Made by a program: the position numbers and the translations under genes
Assembly (NCBI GenBank): GCA_017942035.1
Contig: JAGAVG010000043.1
Location: forward strand, 62,001 to 126,000
Source: a bacterium
GTDB lineage: Bacteria; Cyanobacteriota; Vampirovibrionia; Gastranaerophilales; Gastranaerophilaceae
DNA: 64,000 bases
Reading direction: 5' to 3'
Shown: piece by piece, positions 45,234-54,093 of the stretch
How the letters are laid out: every line of letters begins with the position of its first letter
Position numbering within the stretch: position 1 is the stretch's first letter
Notes under the pieces: generated by a model
The model's input: only the letters and a program-made list of their open reading frames with translations
Told to the model about the DNA's origin: nothing
Databases searched by the model: none

Positions 45234-45923
45234 TCAATTATTTACTTTTATTTTAAAAATATTTCTGTCTATATCGTCAAAATTTGAAATAATTTGCTGA
45301 ACGGCCGGAATTTTTTTGTAAAAATCTTCATTTTCCATTGATGTAATTGCAATAATTTTACCTATGCCGGCGTTTTGTGCTGCTTCAATCCCTGAAATTG
45401 CATCTTCAATAACGATACAATTTTTCGGGTCGAGATTTAAATTTTTTGCGGCAATCTGGAAAATATCCGGTGCTGGTTTGCCGGGAATAGTTCCGTCAGA
45501 ATAAACAATTTTATCGATATCAAACCATTTTGCGAGATTAAAAACTTCAATGTAAAAATCAACATTAGGTTTTTCAGACATAGTCGCGATAGTCATCGGA
45601 ATATTGTTTGCTTTTAAAAAATCTAAAAGCTCGACAGCACCTTTTGCAAGATGAAGGTTTTCCTTGTCTTCAAGACACATTTGGCGGTAAATTCCTTCTT
45701 TTTCGTTTGCATATTCTTCAACCATTTCTGCTGTAGGTTTTTCCCCTATTGCATAAGCTATGATATCTTCATTAGTGCGCCCGAACATATATTTTGCCAT
45801 TTCCTCATCAGAAAAAGCCTTGCCGCGCAGACGTTTTGAGTATACTCTCCAAGTCTCAAGATGTTTTTCGGAATCCCAGAAAAGTGTTCCGTTAAAGTCA
45901 AAAATTATTCCTTCGTATGTCAT
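45234..45923 (-). CDS. HAD-superfamily hydrolase, beta-phosphoglucomutase-like
   Basis: 229 aa. Motif I reads IIFDFNGTLF: the second acid (D+2) is Asn where phosphatases and mutases normally have Asp. Cap domain about 18-90; motif II IATMSEK, Lys in PGKPAPDIF, motif IV VIEDAISGIEAAQNAG. The Asn change may alter phosphoryl chemistry. Eight bp downstream of the TPR gene on the same strand. Confidence 0.83.
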   Translation of the reverse strand: MTYEGIIFDFNGTLFWDSEKHLETWRVYSKRLRGKAFSDEEMAKYMFGRTNEDIIAYAIGEKPTAEMVEEYANEKEGIYRQMCLEDKENLHLAKGAVELLDFLKANNIPMTIATMSEKPNVDFYIEVFNLAKWFDIDKIVYSDGTIPGKPAPDIFQIAAKNLNLDPKNCIVIEDAISGIEAAQNAGIGKIIAITSMENEDFYKKIPAVQQIISNFDDIDRNIFKIKVNN

Positions 45924-45931
45924 GATGTTCC

Positions 45932-46516
45932 CTATTTAATTCTGTTTAGTTCTAGTTCGTTGTAATATTTTAGATACAATCCTGCATTTTTCTCGTTTTT
46001 TAATTGTTTATAGGTGTAAGCAAGATTGTAGTGAAATTCCGGAATGGTATTTTTTAGTGCAATTGCGTTCAAAAATTCCCGTCTGGCCTTTTTGTATTCT
46101 TTTAATTGTAAATAAGCGCATCCGGTGTTGTAAAAAGCGTACGGATAATCTTTTTTTAGTTTTTTTACTTTTTCAAACTGTTCAATTGCAAGATTAGGGC
46201 GATTTTCTTCCAGATATAAAACCCCGAGATTATAGTAACCTTTGTAATAATTTTCATCTTTTAGAACTGCTTTGTTATACATAAATATAGCTTCGTCATT
46301 TTTGCCTTTGTCGTGAAGAATATTGCCGATAAGAAGCCAGTTTTGAGCGGTTCTGTCGTCTTCCGGTATTGTAAGTGCCGTGTTAAAAGCATTATCTATG
46401 TCGTTTTCTGCATAATAAAGATTAACCGTGTCGCTTACGGCCGTATAATCCTGAGCTTTTACTGCGGACGCTGATAATGTACAAATTATAAATAAAAATA
46501 AACCTAATCTTTTCAT
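45932..46516 (-). CDS. Exported TPR protein, 194 aa
   Basis: Signal peptide MKRLGLFLFIICTLSASAVKA, then four to five TPR units (for example YYNLGVLYLEENRPNLAIEQF). Probably periplasmic. TATAAT at 46523-46528 lies 6 nt before the ATG and no ribosome site is seen, so this operon's mRNA may be leaderless. Confidence 0.82.
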   Translation of the reverse strand: MKRLGLFLFIICTLSASAVKAQDYTAVSDTVNLYYAENDIDNAFNTALTIPEDDRTAQNWLLIGNILHDKGKNDEAIFMYNKAVLKDENYYKGYYNLGVLYLEENRPNLAIEQFEKVKKLKKDYPYAFYNTGCAYLQLKEYKKARREFLNAIALKNTIPEFHYNLAYTYKQLKNEKNAGLYLKYYNELELNRIK

Positions 46517-46522
46517 AGTAAC

Positions 46523-46552
46523 ATTATACTTTGAAATTATCTAAAAAGGCAA
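46523..46552 (-). promoter_or_regulatory. Promoter of the TPR-HAD operon (leaderless candidate)
   Basis: Minus-strand TTGCCT (46547-46552), 18-bp spacer starting TTTT, TATAAT (46523-46528), six bases, ATG. Confidence 0.6.
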
Positions 46553-46578
46553 GATTTTTATTTGCTCCGGAAACACAT

Positions 46579-46685
46579 ATATGTCATTCTGAACTTGTTT
46601 CAGAATCTAAGTAGCTGGTAGACTAAAGTCTACCCTACGTTTCTTATCCAGACCCCCCATTCAAAGGGGGGAAGTAAAGGGGGGA
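46579..46685. repeat. Mixed intergenic repeats
   Basis: TCATTCTGAACTTGTTTCAGAATCT palindrome region, then GGTAGACTAAAGTCTACC, then a CCCCCC/GGGGGG foldback (CCCCCCATTCAAAGGGGGG). The same three kinds recur at 16470-16505, 16655-16680, 16736-16770, 57313-57335. No gene lies in 46517-46777. Confidence 0.75.
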
Positions 46686-46742
46686 TTATTATTCAAACTT
46701 GCCAGTAAAAGTAGCAAAGTATATTGGTGATTAGAGCTGCTA

Positions 46743-46771
46743 TTGCCATAGCTTTTTTACTTTGATATAAT
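46743..46771 (+). promoter_or_regulatory. Promoter of the thioesterase operon (leaderless candidate)
   Basis: TTGCCA, 17-bp spacer with TTTTTT, TGATATAAT extended -10, six bases, ATG at 46778. Confidence 0.75.
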
Positions 46772-46777
46772 CGAGCT

Positions 46778-47194
46778 ATGAAAAATATTATTGAATCAAA
46801 AGTTTATTATGCTGATACGGACGCTTATGGTGTAGTCTGGCATGGTTCTTATCTGAAATGGCTTGAACAGGGACGTGTTGAATGGTGCGAACAGGCCGGA
46901 CACAATTTGTGTGAACTTTCTGACAACGGAATCGTTCTTCCTGTTGTAAATCTGAATGTAAAATATAAAACTTCAGCCCGCCTAAATGATAAAATTATTG
47001 TTGAGACTGAAATCGAGAAATTTAACGGGCTTTCTGTAACTTTCAAACAAAAAATCTTGTCAAAAGATACGGGTAAAACATTTATTAAAGCATCAGTTGA
47101 GGTTGTCGCGATAGATAATGACGGCAAATTATATCGCAGAATGCCAGAAATACTTGCAAATGTTTTTAAAACGGAGTTATTAAAAGATGGCTAA
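46778..47194 (+). CDS. YbgC-like acyl-CoA thioesterase
   Basis: 138 aa hot-dog fold. VYYADTDAYGVVWHGSYLKWLEQGRVEW has the catalytic Asp of the 4-hydroxybenzoyl-CoA thioesterase / YbgC family (residues about 10-37). Cleaves acyl-CoA. First gene of a three-gene operon whose members overlap by 8 bp each; the mRNA probably starts at the ATG. Confidence 0.9.
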   Translation: MKNIIESKVYYADTDAYGVVWHGSYLKWLEQGRVEWCEQAGHNLCELSDNGIVLPVVNLNVKYKTSARLNDKIIVETEIEKFNGLSVTFKQKILSKDTGKTFIKASVEVVAIDNDGKLYRRMPEILANVFKTELLKDG

Positions 47195-47924
47195 AACACG
47201 TATAAATAAATATATTGCAGCTTCCGGAATTTGTTCAAGACGCAAGGCTGATGAATTGATTGAAAACGGCGAAGTTTTTGTAAACGGCAAAAAAGTTACG
47301 GAATTAGGCTATCTTGTGGATGATAAGGACAAAGTTTTTGTAAACCAAAAGCTGATAAGGCCTGTAAAACATTTGTATTATAGATTCTATAAACCTGCAG
47401 GATATATAACAACTGCAGAAGATGAAAAAGACAGAAAAACTATTTATGATATATTGCCGGAGAATTTGAGAAATCTTAAACCTGTCGGTCGTTTGGATAG
47501 AGAATCTACAGGGCTTTTGATTATGACAAATGACGGCGATTTAATCAATCAGTTGACTCATCCGTCTGTTAAAATCCCTAAAGTTTATCTTGTGCAGATT
47601 AATTCGCTTTTGCATGTGCATGAAGCTCAGCAGATGGCTGCCGGAATTGAGATTGAAAAAGGAAAAATTGCTTACGCAAATATTTCGGTACTGGAGACAA
47701 CAAAAAATTCTACAACAATGCAAATTACCCTCTATCAGGGCATGAATAGGCAAATAAGAAAAATGTTTGAATATTTCGGGCATGAGGTTAAATCGCTGAA
47801 AAGAATTCAGCACGCAACGATTTCACTTGCAGGTCTGAAAAGAGGAGAGGTTAAGCCTCTAAAACCTGCTCAGATTAAAGAATTAAAACAGTTTTTAAAT
47901 AAGGCGATGAAGAAAAATGCTTAA
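47187..47924 (+). CDS. rRNA pseudouridine synthase, RluB/RsuA family
   Basis: 245 aa. N-terminal S4 RNA-binding domain (RINKYIAASGICSRRKADELI) and a catalytic domain with GRLDRESTGLLI, the catalytic Asp. YRFYKPAGYITT and GMNRQIRKMFEYFGH are family motifs. Modifies one uridine in ribosomal RNA; RluB is most likely. Start overlaps the upstream stop as ATGGCTAA. Confidence 0.93.
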   Translation: MAKTRINKYIAASGICSRRKADELIENGEVFVNGKKVTELGYLVDDKDKVFVNQKLIRPVKHLYYRFYKPAGYITTAEDEKDRKTIYDILPENLRNLKPVGRLDRESTGLLIMTNDGDLINQLTHPSVKIPKVYLVQINSLLHVHEAQQMAAGIEIEKGKIAYANISVLETTKNSTTMQITLYQGMNRQIRKMFEYFGHEVKSLKRIQHATISLAGLKRGEVKPLKPAQIKELKQFLNKAMKKNA

Positions 47925-48495
47925 AATTGCTATTTCGGGAAATATTGCCTCGGGTAAATCAGCGGTTCAAAACATTCTTGAAAAACTCGGGTATAGTGTC
48001 GCAGATACGGATTTTATTGCTGAAAATCTTCGTCATAAATGCCGTGATGAAATCGTCAGGCTTTTTGAAGAATTTAACATTACAAATGAAAACGGTCAAA
48101 TTTCAAAGGAAAAACTTGCCAAAATCATTTTCAATGATAAAAAACAAAAAGAAAAGCTTGAAAAATTTATTCACCCTAAAATAAGAGAAGAAATTTTTCA
48201 TTTTTTTAAAGCTCATTCGGATGAGAAGTTTGTTTTTGTCGGAATTCCGCTACTTTTTGAAGCCGGCATGGAAAAAGATTATGACAAAATAATTTTTGTG
48301 CACACTGATGATAAAATAAGACTGGAAAGGCTTATAAAAAGAAACGGATACACAAAAGAATATGCGCAAAAACGTATTAATAGCCAACAGCCGCAGGAAG
48401 AAAAAGAACAAAAATCCGATTTTATCATAAATAATAACGGTTCAATTGAAAAGCTGCGCCCTCAAATATTGGAAATACTGTCTAAGCTAAGTTAG
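47917..48495 (+). CDS. coaE: Dephospho-CoA kinase
   Basis: 192 aa. P-loop ISGNIASGKSAVQ at the N-terminus, ADTDFIAENL, HPKIREE and GIPLLFEAGME. Last step of coenzyme A synthesis. Start overlaps the upstream stop as ATGCTTAA. Converges with the next gene with a 14-bp 3' overlap. Confidence 0.95.
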   Translation: MLKIAISGNIASGKSAVQNILEKLGYSVADTDFIAENLRHKCRDEIVRLFEEFNITNENGQISKEKLAKIIFNDKKQKEKLEKFIHPKIREEIFHFFKAHSDEKFVFVGIPLLFEAGMEKDYDKIIFVHTDDKIRLERLIKRNGYTKEYAQKRINSQQPQEEKEQKSDFIINNNGSIEKLRPQILEILSKLS

Positions 48496-49405
48496 ATACC
48501 GGAACGAAAACTCTTGCGTTATCGGAAGGTTTTATTCTTGTGTTTATAAAATCGCTGACTGCTGTGTTATCTTTCCCTGTCGCAATCTCAAGATGGCCGT
48601 ATTCCTTGCTGTATCCGCAATCACCCTGTGGATAAACAATTACACATCCGGCCGGTAGATTTTTAAAATCTCTTCCGCTGGCATTTATTTCTTTAAAATT
48701 AGGGTTTTGTGCAAGAATATCGGCACAAGCGTAGGCATGTCCTTTTTTATATTTACCCAATCCTACTCTTTCAATTGATTCTTTCACATATTGTGCACAT
48801 TGATGAATTGAGTTTTTGTGCGCATGATTCAATGCATCACTTGCAAGTTCACTGCCTTTTTTTTCATCATAATTTATATCTTCTAACTGCGGAAGGTTTG
48901 ATTTTGTATTAATTCTTGAAGAATTGTCTACTCTTTCTGTTGATGTGATTTTTTTGCAATTTTCAAAAAGCTTAGAGAAGTCCGGCAAAGCAAAGAATGA
49001 CGGCATTCTAAATGTATTAATCATAGGCGTTGAAAAATTAAATGGAGACATAAAATTCATCGACATTGGAGAATAGAAATTAGGCATGTAATAGTTCGAT
49101 GATGGATATGTTATATTTGAAGTTGTATTGTTGTCGTTATTTAATGAACTGAAAATATTATTGATCATATTCAGTGCAATCCCTGTTCTTATAAATCTTG
49201 AAGTACAGCAGGAAGGCATCATGAAATTTCCGTATCCATAAGAATATCCACCATTAAGAGGCAGACCGCAGAAAGGTGAAAATACCGGTGGCATAAACAT
49301 TCCCGGATTTTGGGCTAAATTCATAAATCCGACAAATTCCGGAGTTACCGACGGCATTGACGGTCTGATATTAAATGAACATACATTATAGCCAAAACTG
49401 TACAA
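48482..49405 (-). CDS. Unknown protein with a CHAP/NlpC-like C-terminal domain
   Basis: 307 aa. The first 155 residues are rich in Met, Phe, Pro, Tyr, Asn and Ser (MYSFGYNVCSFNI at the start; many FxSPM-like repeats). The C-terminal 120 residues look like a papain-fold amidase: Cys in HQCAQYVKESIERVG (about residue 205), then LPAGCVIVYPQ and YGHLEIATG with the His. This would cut peptidoglycan or another peptide. The assignment is by motif only. Confidence 0.6.
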   Translation of the reverse strand: MYSFGYNVCSFNIRPSMPSVTPEFVGFMNLAQNPGMFMPPVFSPFCGLPLNGGYSYGYGNFMMPSCCTSRFIRTGIALNMINNIFSSLNNDNNTTSNITYPSSNYYMPNFYSPMSMNFMSPFNFSTPMINTFRMPSFFALPDFSKLFENCKKITSTERVDNSSRINTKSNLPQLEDINYDEKKGSELASDALNHAHKNSIHQCAQYVKESIERVGLGKYKKGHAYACADILAQNPNFKEINASGRDFKNLPAGCVIVYPQGDCGYSKEYGHLEIATGKDNTAVSDFINTRIKPSDNARVFVPVSNLA

Positions 49406-49540
49406 AGTATTCCCCTTAATTTTTCCTCTTATATATATAAAGGATATCGGATATAAATAATTGCTTTTTATTTGATTAATTGTAAATTTTTGTAACGTTC
49501 TCGTAATGAGCTTGTCTTTTTGCTTTCGTACATTTATTTT

Positions 49541-49580
49541 GACCCCTCACCCTAACCCTCTCCCACAAGGGGCGAGGGAA
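49541..49580 (-). repeat. CCCTCGCCCC repeat, inverted copy
   Basis: Reverse complement of the 1131-1170 type. The interval 49406-49706 holds no other supported gene; a CTCGAATTCGAG palindrome lies at 49596-49610. Confidence 0.8.
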
Positions 49581-49706
49581 CAAAGCAAACATGTTACCTC
49601 GAATTCGAGTGTAAACTTGTATATAGATTACTAAAAAATGAATTTACCGGAAAATTTCAGCATGGTAAAATCGGACACAGTGAAAAATAAAAGAGGGAAT
49701 AGAAAT

Positions 49707-51431
49707 ATGAAAATGTCAAAATTATTTGTGCAGACTTTGAGAGAATTTCCGTCGGATGCGGAAGTTGTATCGCACAAAATGCTTGCAAGAGCCGGATATA
49801 TAAGAAAATTAACATCAGGGGTTTACAATTATCTGCCTTTGATGTGGAGAGTTTTGAAAAAAGTTGAAAACATCGTAAGAGAAGAGATGGATAGAGCTGG
49901 TGCTCAGGAACTTTTGATGCCGTTTGTTCAGCCGAAAGAATTGTGGGAACAATCCGGAAGATGGGAAGTTTACGGCCGTGAACTTATGCGTTTGAAAGAT
50001 AGGCACAACCGTGAAATGTGTCTTGGCCCGACGCATGAAGAAATTATCACATCAATTGCCCGTGATGGATTGAAATCATATAAACAATTGCCGGTGAATT
50101 TATATCAGATTCAGTCAAAATTCCGTGATGAAGTTCGTCCGAGATTTGGGCTATTGAGAGGCAGAGAATTCATTATGAAAGATGCCTACAGCTTTGACAC
50201 TGATGAGGCCGGTTTGGATAAAGAATATCAGAACATGGCTCAGGCCTACAAAAGAATATTTGAACGCTGTGGACTGGATACAAAAATGGTGCAATCAGAT
50301 TCCGGTGCCATTGGCGGAAGTGTTTCGCATGAATTTATGGTAATCACGGACACTGATGCCGGTGAAAACGATGTATTCTACTGTGAAGATTGCGATTATT
50401 CCGCAAATTCAAACCATGCAATTTCAACTCTTGTGGAAGCTGTGACAGATGGCGGATACGAAAAAGCTGAAATCGTTGACACACCTAACACAAAAACAAT
50501 CGAAGAGTTATGCGAATTTTTGAAAATCCCATCAACAGTTATCCTGAAATCGCTTGTATATATTGTGGATAAAAAGCCTGTTATTGCGCTCATAAGAGCA
50601 GATAAAGAGGTTGAAGAAACAAAATTAATGAATGCCGTTGGCGGAATTGATATAAGAATTGCAACCGCACCGGAAATCGAAGAATTGATGATAGAAAAGG
50701 GTTTCAATGCGGCAAAAGGATTTATCGGCCCTAAAGGAATGGACGGCATAAGAATTATCGCCGATAACACGGTTAAAGATATGAAAAACTTTGTTGTTGG
50801 AATAAATGAGGCTGACAAACACCTTGTAGGTGCAAATTTAGGTAAAGATGTTATCGTTGAAGAATATGCCGATATCCGTCTTGTTCAAGCCGGAGAACTC
50901 TGTCCGCAGTGCGGAAAGCCGCTTAAGGTTACAAGAGGAATTGAGGTCGGAAATATTTTCAAGCTCGGTACAAAATATTCAAAACCGATGAATGCTGTTT
51001 ACCTTGACAAAAACGGAAAAACTCAGCCGTTTGTGATGGGCTGCTATGGAATCGGTATTTCGAGAACTGCTGCTGCTGCTGTTGAAGCTCATCATGATGA
51101 ATTCGGTATCAAATGGCCGCTTGCAATCGCGCCATATCATGTTGTTATTGTTCCGGTTAATATTCAGGACGAAAAACAGATGGAAGTCGCCCAAAGTTTA
51201 TACGAAAAACTTCTTGCAAATGGTGTTGAGGCCGTATTAGACGACAGAGACGAAAGAGCCGGTGTGAAATTTAAAGATGCTGATTTAATCGGTTTCCCTT
51301 ATCGAATTACCGTTGGTAAAACGATTTCGGAAGGGCTTGTTGAATACAAAGTCAGAGAAAGCGGAGTTCAAGAAAAAGTTACTCCGGAAGTTGCCGCTCA
51401 ACACGTTATTGATGCAGTTAAAGCTTTGTAA
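49707..51431 (+). CDS. proS: Prolyl-tRNA synthetase
   Basis: 574 aa from the ATG at 49707, after GAGGGAATAGAAAT; in-frame ATG at 49638 would add 23 unrelated residues. Class II motifs: LASGVYNYLPLM-type LTSGVYNYLPL, motif 2 FRDEVRPRFGLLRGREFIMKD, the inserted editing (YbaK-like) domain about 230-385, motif 3 GCYGIGISRTAAAAVE, and the C-terminal anticodon domain. Bacterial-type ProRS. Confidence 0.97.
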   Translation: MKMSKLFVQTLREFPSDAEVVSHKMLARAGYIRKLTSGVYNYLPLMWRVLKKVENIVREEMDRAGAQELLMPFVQPKELWEQSGRWEVYGRELMRLKDRHNREMCLGPTHEEIITSIARDGLKSYKQLPVNLYQIQSKFRDEVRPRFGLLRGREFIMKDAYSFDTDEAGLDKEYQNMAQAYKRIFERCGLDTKMVQSDSGAIGGSVSHEFMVITDTDAGENDVFYCEDCDYSANSNHAISTLVEAVTDGGYEKAEIVDTPNTKTIEELCEFLKIPSTVILKSLVYIVDKKPVIALIRADKEVEETKLMNAVGGIDIRIATAPEIEELMIEKGFNAAKGFIGPKGMDGIRIIADNTVKDMKNFVVGINEADKHLVGANLGKDVIVEEYADIRLVQAGELCPQCGKPLKVTRGIEVGNIFKLGTKYSKPMNAVYLDKNGKTQPFVMGCYGIGISRTAAAAVEAHHDEFGIKWPLAIAPYHVVIVPVNIQDEKQMEVAQSLYEKLLANGVEAVLDDRDERAGVKFKDADLIGFPYRITVGKTISEGLVEYKVRESGVQEKVTPEVAAQHVIDAVKAL

Positions 51432-51460
51432 TTGACTTTGAAATTTATGAACTAAATACA

Positions 51461-51500
51461 AAATCGCCATGACTTAAAATTATCATGGCGATTTAATTTA
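51461..51500. terminator. Bidirectional terminator
   Basis: AAATCGCCATGA / TCATGGCGATTT stem between proS (+) and the ROK gene (-), with A and T runs. Confidence 0.88.
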
Positions 51501-51520
51501 TTCTTTTAAATTTTTGTATT

Positions 51521-52471
51521 TTAACTTTCAATTAAGAGGCTGGCTCCGATTACTCCGGCGGTATTTCCGAGTTCGGCATGTACAACTTGAACAGTTTCGC
51601 CTGCAATTTTCATTGCACGTTTTTTTATAGTTTCCCTAACCGGCTCAAGAAGAAGTTCGCCGCATTCTGCAACACCGCCGCCTACGATGATTTTTTCTGG
51701 ATTTAAAAGATTGACAACACTTGCCATTCCTATTCCTATATATTCTCCGATTATTGTGAAAATTCTTCTGGCAACCGGATCTCCCATTTTAGCGGCTTCT
51801 GCAACGATATACGGCGTAATATCAGGATTGGCCATTTCTCTGAATTTTGTTGACTTGCCGCCTTTAATGTATTCTTCAGCCATTGCAACGATTGCAGGCC
51901 CAGATGCAAAAGCTTCCATACAGCCTGTGTCTCCGCAGCCGCATATCGGGCCGTCATGGATTTGTAATTTGATATGGCCGATTTCTCCAGCAACATTGCT
52001 TGCTCCGCGGACAAGCTTCCCGTTTATTACAAGGCCGGAACCTATTCCAGTTCCAACTGTTATACAAATCAAATTCTGGCATCCTTTGCCGGCACCGTAA
52101 TTAAGTTCACCTAAAGCGGCGCATCTTACGTCATTATCAACACGGGTCGGAATATTAAATTCTTCTTCGATAAGTTTTGCAATCGGAATATCAACCCAGC
52201 CAGGAAGATTCGGCGCAAGTCTTACTATTCCTTTTTCATAATCTACCTGACCAGGAAAACCAAATCCTATCCCTTCAATATCAGAAGCTGTGGATTGTGT
52301 TTCTTTTAACAAGTCATAGATAGCCTGTTTTATATTGTTAATTGTATATTCATATCCCATCTCTGTGTAAGTCGGGACTTTGCTTGAATATATAATTCTT
52401 CCTTCGGTGTCAACGAGTGCTATTTTTACATTCGTTCCGCCGACATCTATCCCAATTCTGTTTTTTGTCAT
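51521..52471 (-). CDS. ROK-family kinase, probable glucokinase
   Basis: 316 aa. ATP site RIGIDVGGTNVKIALV, catalytic region VDNDVRCAALGE, ITVGTGIGSGLV, the zinc motif CGCGDTGCMEAFASG with preceding EIGHIKL. Phosphorylates glucose or a related hexose. The Cys-rich zinc motif is typical of ROK glucokinases and repressors; no DNA-binding domain is present, so it is a kinase. Confidence 0.92.
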   Translation of the reverse strand: MTKNRIGIDVGGTNVKIALVDTEGRIIYSSKVPTYTEMGYEYTINNIKQAIYDLLKETQSTASDIEGIGFGFPGQVDYEKGIVRLAPNLPGWVDIPIAKLIEEEFNIPTRVDNDVRCAALGELNYGAGKGCQNLICITVGTGIGSGLVINGKLVRGASNVAGEIGHIKLQIHDGPICGCGDTGCMEAFASGPAIVAMAEEYIKGGKSTKFREMANPDITPYIVAEAAKMGDPVARRIFTIIGEYIGIGMASVVNLLNPEKIIVGGGVAECGELLLEPVRETIKKRAMKIAGETVQVVHAELGNTAGVIGASLLIES

Positions 52472-52576
52472 AGTTTTATCCCCATTTATCTCTCAACGCT
52501 TATTTATAATACCATAAAAAGACTTTATATTGGAGTTCCGTATTTTATTGATTCTTAATTAATTTTAACATGCCGC

Positions 52577-52604
52577 TTGCAAAAATTCTTTTTTAAGCTA
52601 TGAT
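52577..52604 (+). promoter_or_regulatory. Promoter of rpmB
   Basis: TTGCAA, 16-bp spacer with TTCTTTTTT, TATGAT; about 42 bp to the ATG. Confidence 0.72.
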
Positions 52605-52646
52605 ATAGGTAAAGTAAGGAAACTAGCTAGAAAAGGAATAATAGAA

Positions 52647-52838
52647 ATGTCTAAAAAATGTGATGTATGCGGTAAAGAACCGATTAAAGCTGCGAAATTG
52701 ACTTTTTCGCATAAACAAATTGTTCACCGTCAAATGCCAAACTTGCAGTCTGTAAAAGTTTGCGTAAACGGTACGGTAAAAAGAATTAAAGTTTGTACTT
52801 CATGCTTAAGAGCAGGTAAAGTTAAAAGAGCTGTTTAA
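52647..52838 (+). CDS. rpmB: 50S ribosomal protein L28
   Basis: 63 aa, the usual size. CDVCGK and CTSCLRAGKV give a four-cysteine zinc form; HRQMPNLQSVKV is the family core. AAAAGGAATAATAGA precedes the ATG. Single-gene unit between its own promoter and terminator. Confidence 0.96.
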   Translation: MSKKCDVCGKEPIKAAKLTFSHKQIVHRQMPNLQSVKVCVNGTVKRIKVCTSCLRAGKVKRAV

Positions 52839-52862
52839 TTCAGTTTGTCGAAAATTTGTAAG

Positions 52863-52893
52863 AAAAAGAGAACTTAAAAGGTTCTCTTTTTTT
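52863..52893 (+). terminator. Terminator after rpmB
   Basis: AAAGAGAAC TTAAAA GGTTCTCTTT stem-loop with TTTTTTT. Confidence 0.92.
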
Positions 52894-53097
52894 ATTTAAA
52901 ATCTTATATGTTTTTTTATAATCGGTTGTTTTATTACAAAAATTCATTGACATTATTGTTTTTATGCTGTATCGTTAGCATGTAAATATTATACAAGTTA
53001 AATTTAACCCCTAAAATACGTCATAGTAACAATGCATTAGTGATAATGCTGATTGGTAATGTTTGTTATTAGATTTTTAATTAATAAGGAGATACTA

Positions 53098-53352
53098 ATG
53101 AATATGCTGCCGTTATTAAATATGCAAACTCATAGAAGAGCAATAATTAATAAATATGTGAAACCTACGGGTATTGAAACGGAAATAATCCCGAATAAGG
53201 GTACTTTTTTAGATAATGTTGGTGTTGAAAAAATAGTAAAAGATTCCAATGATATATTTGTAAAAGTGTATAATCATGCTGATGAAGCAATTTTGTATGA
53301 CACAGAAGATAATATTAGACAGATACTTAAACTGATGCGTCATAACGTTTAA
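53098..53352 (+). CDS. Unknown 84-aa protein
   Basis: Start ATG at 53098 follows AAGGAGATACTA; an upstream in-frame ATG at 53053 lacks a ribosome site. Sequence has IETEIIPNKGTFLDNVG and VKVYNHADEAILYDTEDN and ends LKLMRHNV. No family recognised. It has its own terminator. The 52894-53097 interval is AT-rich with nothing else seen. Confidence 0.7.
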   Translation: MNMLPLLNMQTHRRAIINKYVKPTGIETEIIPNKGTFLDNVGVEKIVKDSNDIFVKVYNHADEAILYDTEDNIRQILKLMRHNV

Positions 53353-53375
53353 TATGGCAAAGAATTATTAGTTAT

Positions 53376-53408
53376 AAAAAAGGGCTGTATTATAACAGCC
53401 CTTTTTAA
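53376..53408. terminator. Bidirectional terminator
   Basis: AAAAAGGGCTGT / ACAGCCCTTTTT between convergent small genes. Confidence 0.9.
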
Positions 53409-53410
53409 AT

Positions 53411-53782
53411 TTATTCATCATTGTCATCTTCGTTTGTTTTTATTTTGTCGACAACCATTTTTGCCATTTCTTTTGCGATAATTTTTTGAGTTGTCTCCGG
53501 ACAGTTTTGAAGCATGTTCATTGCAGTTCTAAGGGTTGAATCTATGTCGTACCAGCGGCCTTTTCTATTTTCGTCAATTCCGGAACCGACGGCATTGATG
53601 ATATCTTCTACTGCTTCATATTTTTCATCTTCAATGTTGTGTTCAATAATAATTTTAATCAAATTTAACGATATTTTGATTTGAGTTTCATCGTCAGAAT
53701 GTTCAAGCGTATTTATTGCACCTGATAATACCGGATCTTTGTCATACCAGCGTCTGTAGTGATTTTTGTACTCTTCTTTCAT
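53411..53782 (-). CDS. Unknown 123-aa acidic protein with two tandem repeats
   Basis: Two related halves: RRWYDKDPVLSGAINTLEHS (about 10-29) and GRWYDIDSTLRTAMNMLQNC (about 75-94), each followed by a Lys/Ile-rich helix. No signal or membrane segment. GGAGATTACG precedes the ATG. It lies 26 bp downstream of fixX on the same strand and may be in that operon. Function unknown. Confidence 0.72.
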   Translation of the reverse strand: MKEEYKNHYRRWYDKDPVLSGAINTLEHSDDETQIKISLNLIKIIIEHNIEDEKYEAVEDIINAVGSGIDENRKGRWYDIDSTLRTAMNMLQNCPETTQKIIAKEMAKMVVDKIKTNEDDNDE

Positions 53783-53808
53783 CGTAATCTCCTTTATTTT
53801 TATATGTT

Positions 53809-54093
53809 TTATCCTTGTTTAAAAGTTACTCCTTTAGTTCCTTTTGGGTATTCCCACATCAAAGTTTTAGAAGGGCATGAAATTCTGCATGCACCGCACT
53901 CGAGACAGTTTTCAAAGTTTACGTTAAGTTTCTGTTCTTCTTCATTCCATTCATAAACCTTTGCAGGACATATTATTGTGCAGATTTTTTCTGTGCATTT
54001 TTTGCAGCAATTCTGATCCGGATTTAGATGGGAATATATATCCGGATTGAATTTAAGCGTATATAATTTTTCTTCTAAGGATTGTTTTTTCAT
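53809..54093 (-). CDS. fixX: FixX-like ferredoxin
   Basis: 94 aa from the ATG at 54093, which shares ATGA with the fixC stop; this overlap decides the start over an ATG at 54111. Cysteine sets CCKKCTEKICTIICP and CLECGACRISCP, with one set incomplete relative to a bacterial-type 2x[4Fe-4S] ferredoxin, as in FixX, and the typical end WEYPKGTKGVTFKQG. Partner of FixC in electron transfer to quinone. Confidence 0.9.
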   Translation of the reverse strand: MKKQSLEEKLYTLKFNPDIYSHLNPDQNCCKKCTEKICTIICPAKVYEWNEEEQKLNVNFENCLECGACRISCPSKTLMWEYPKGTKGVTFKQG

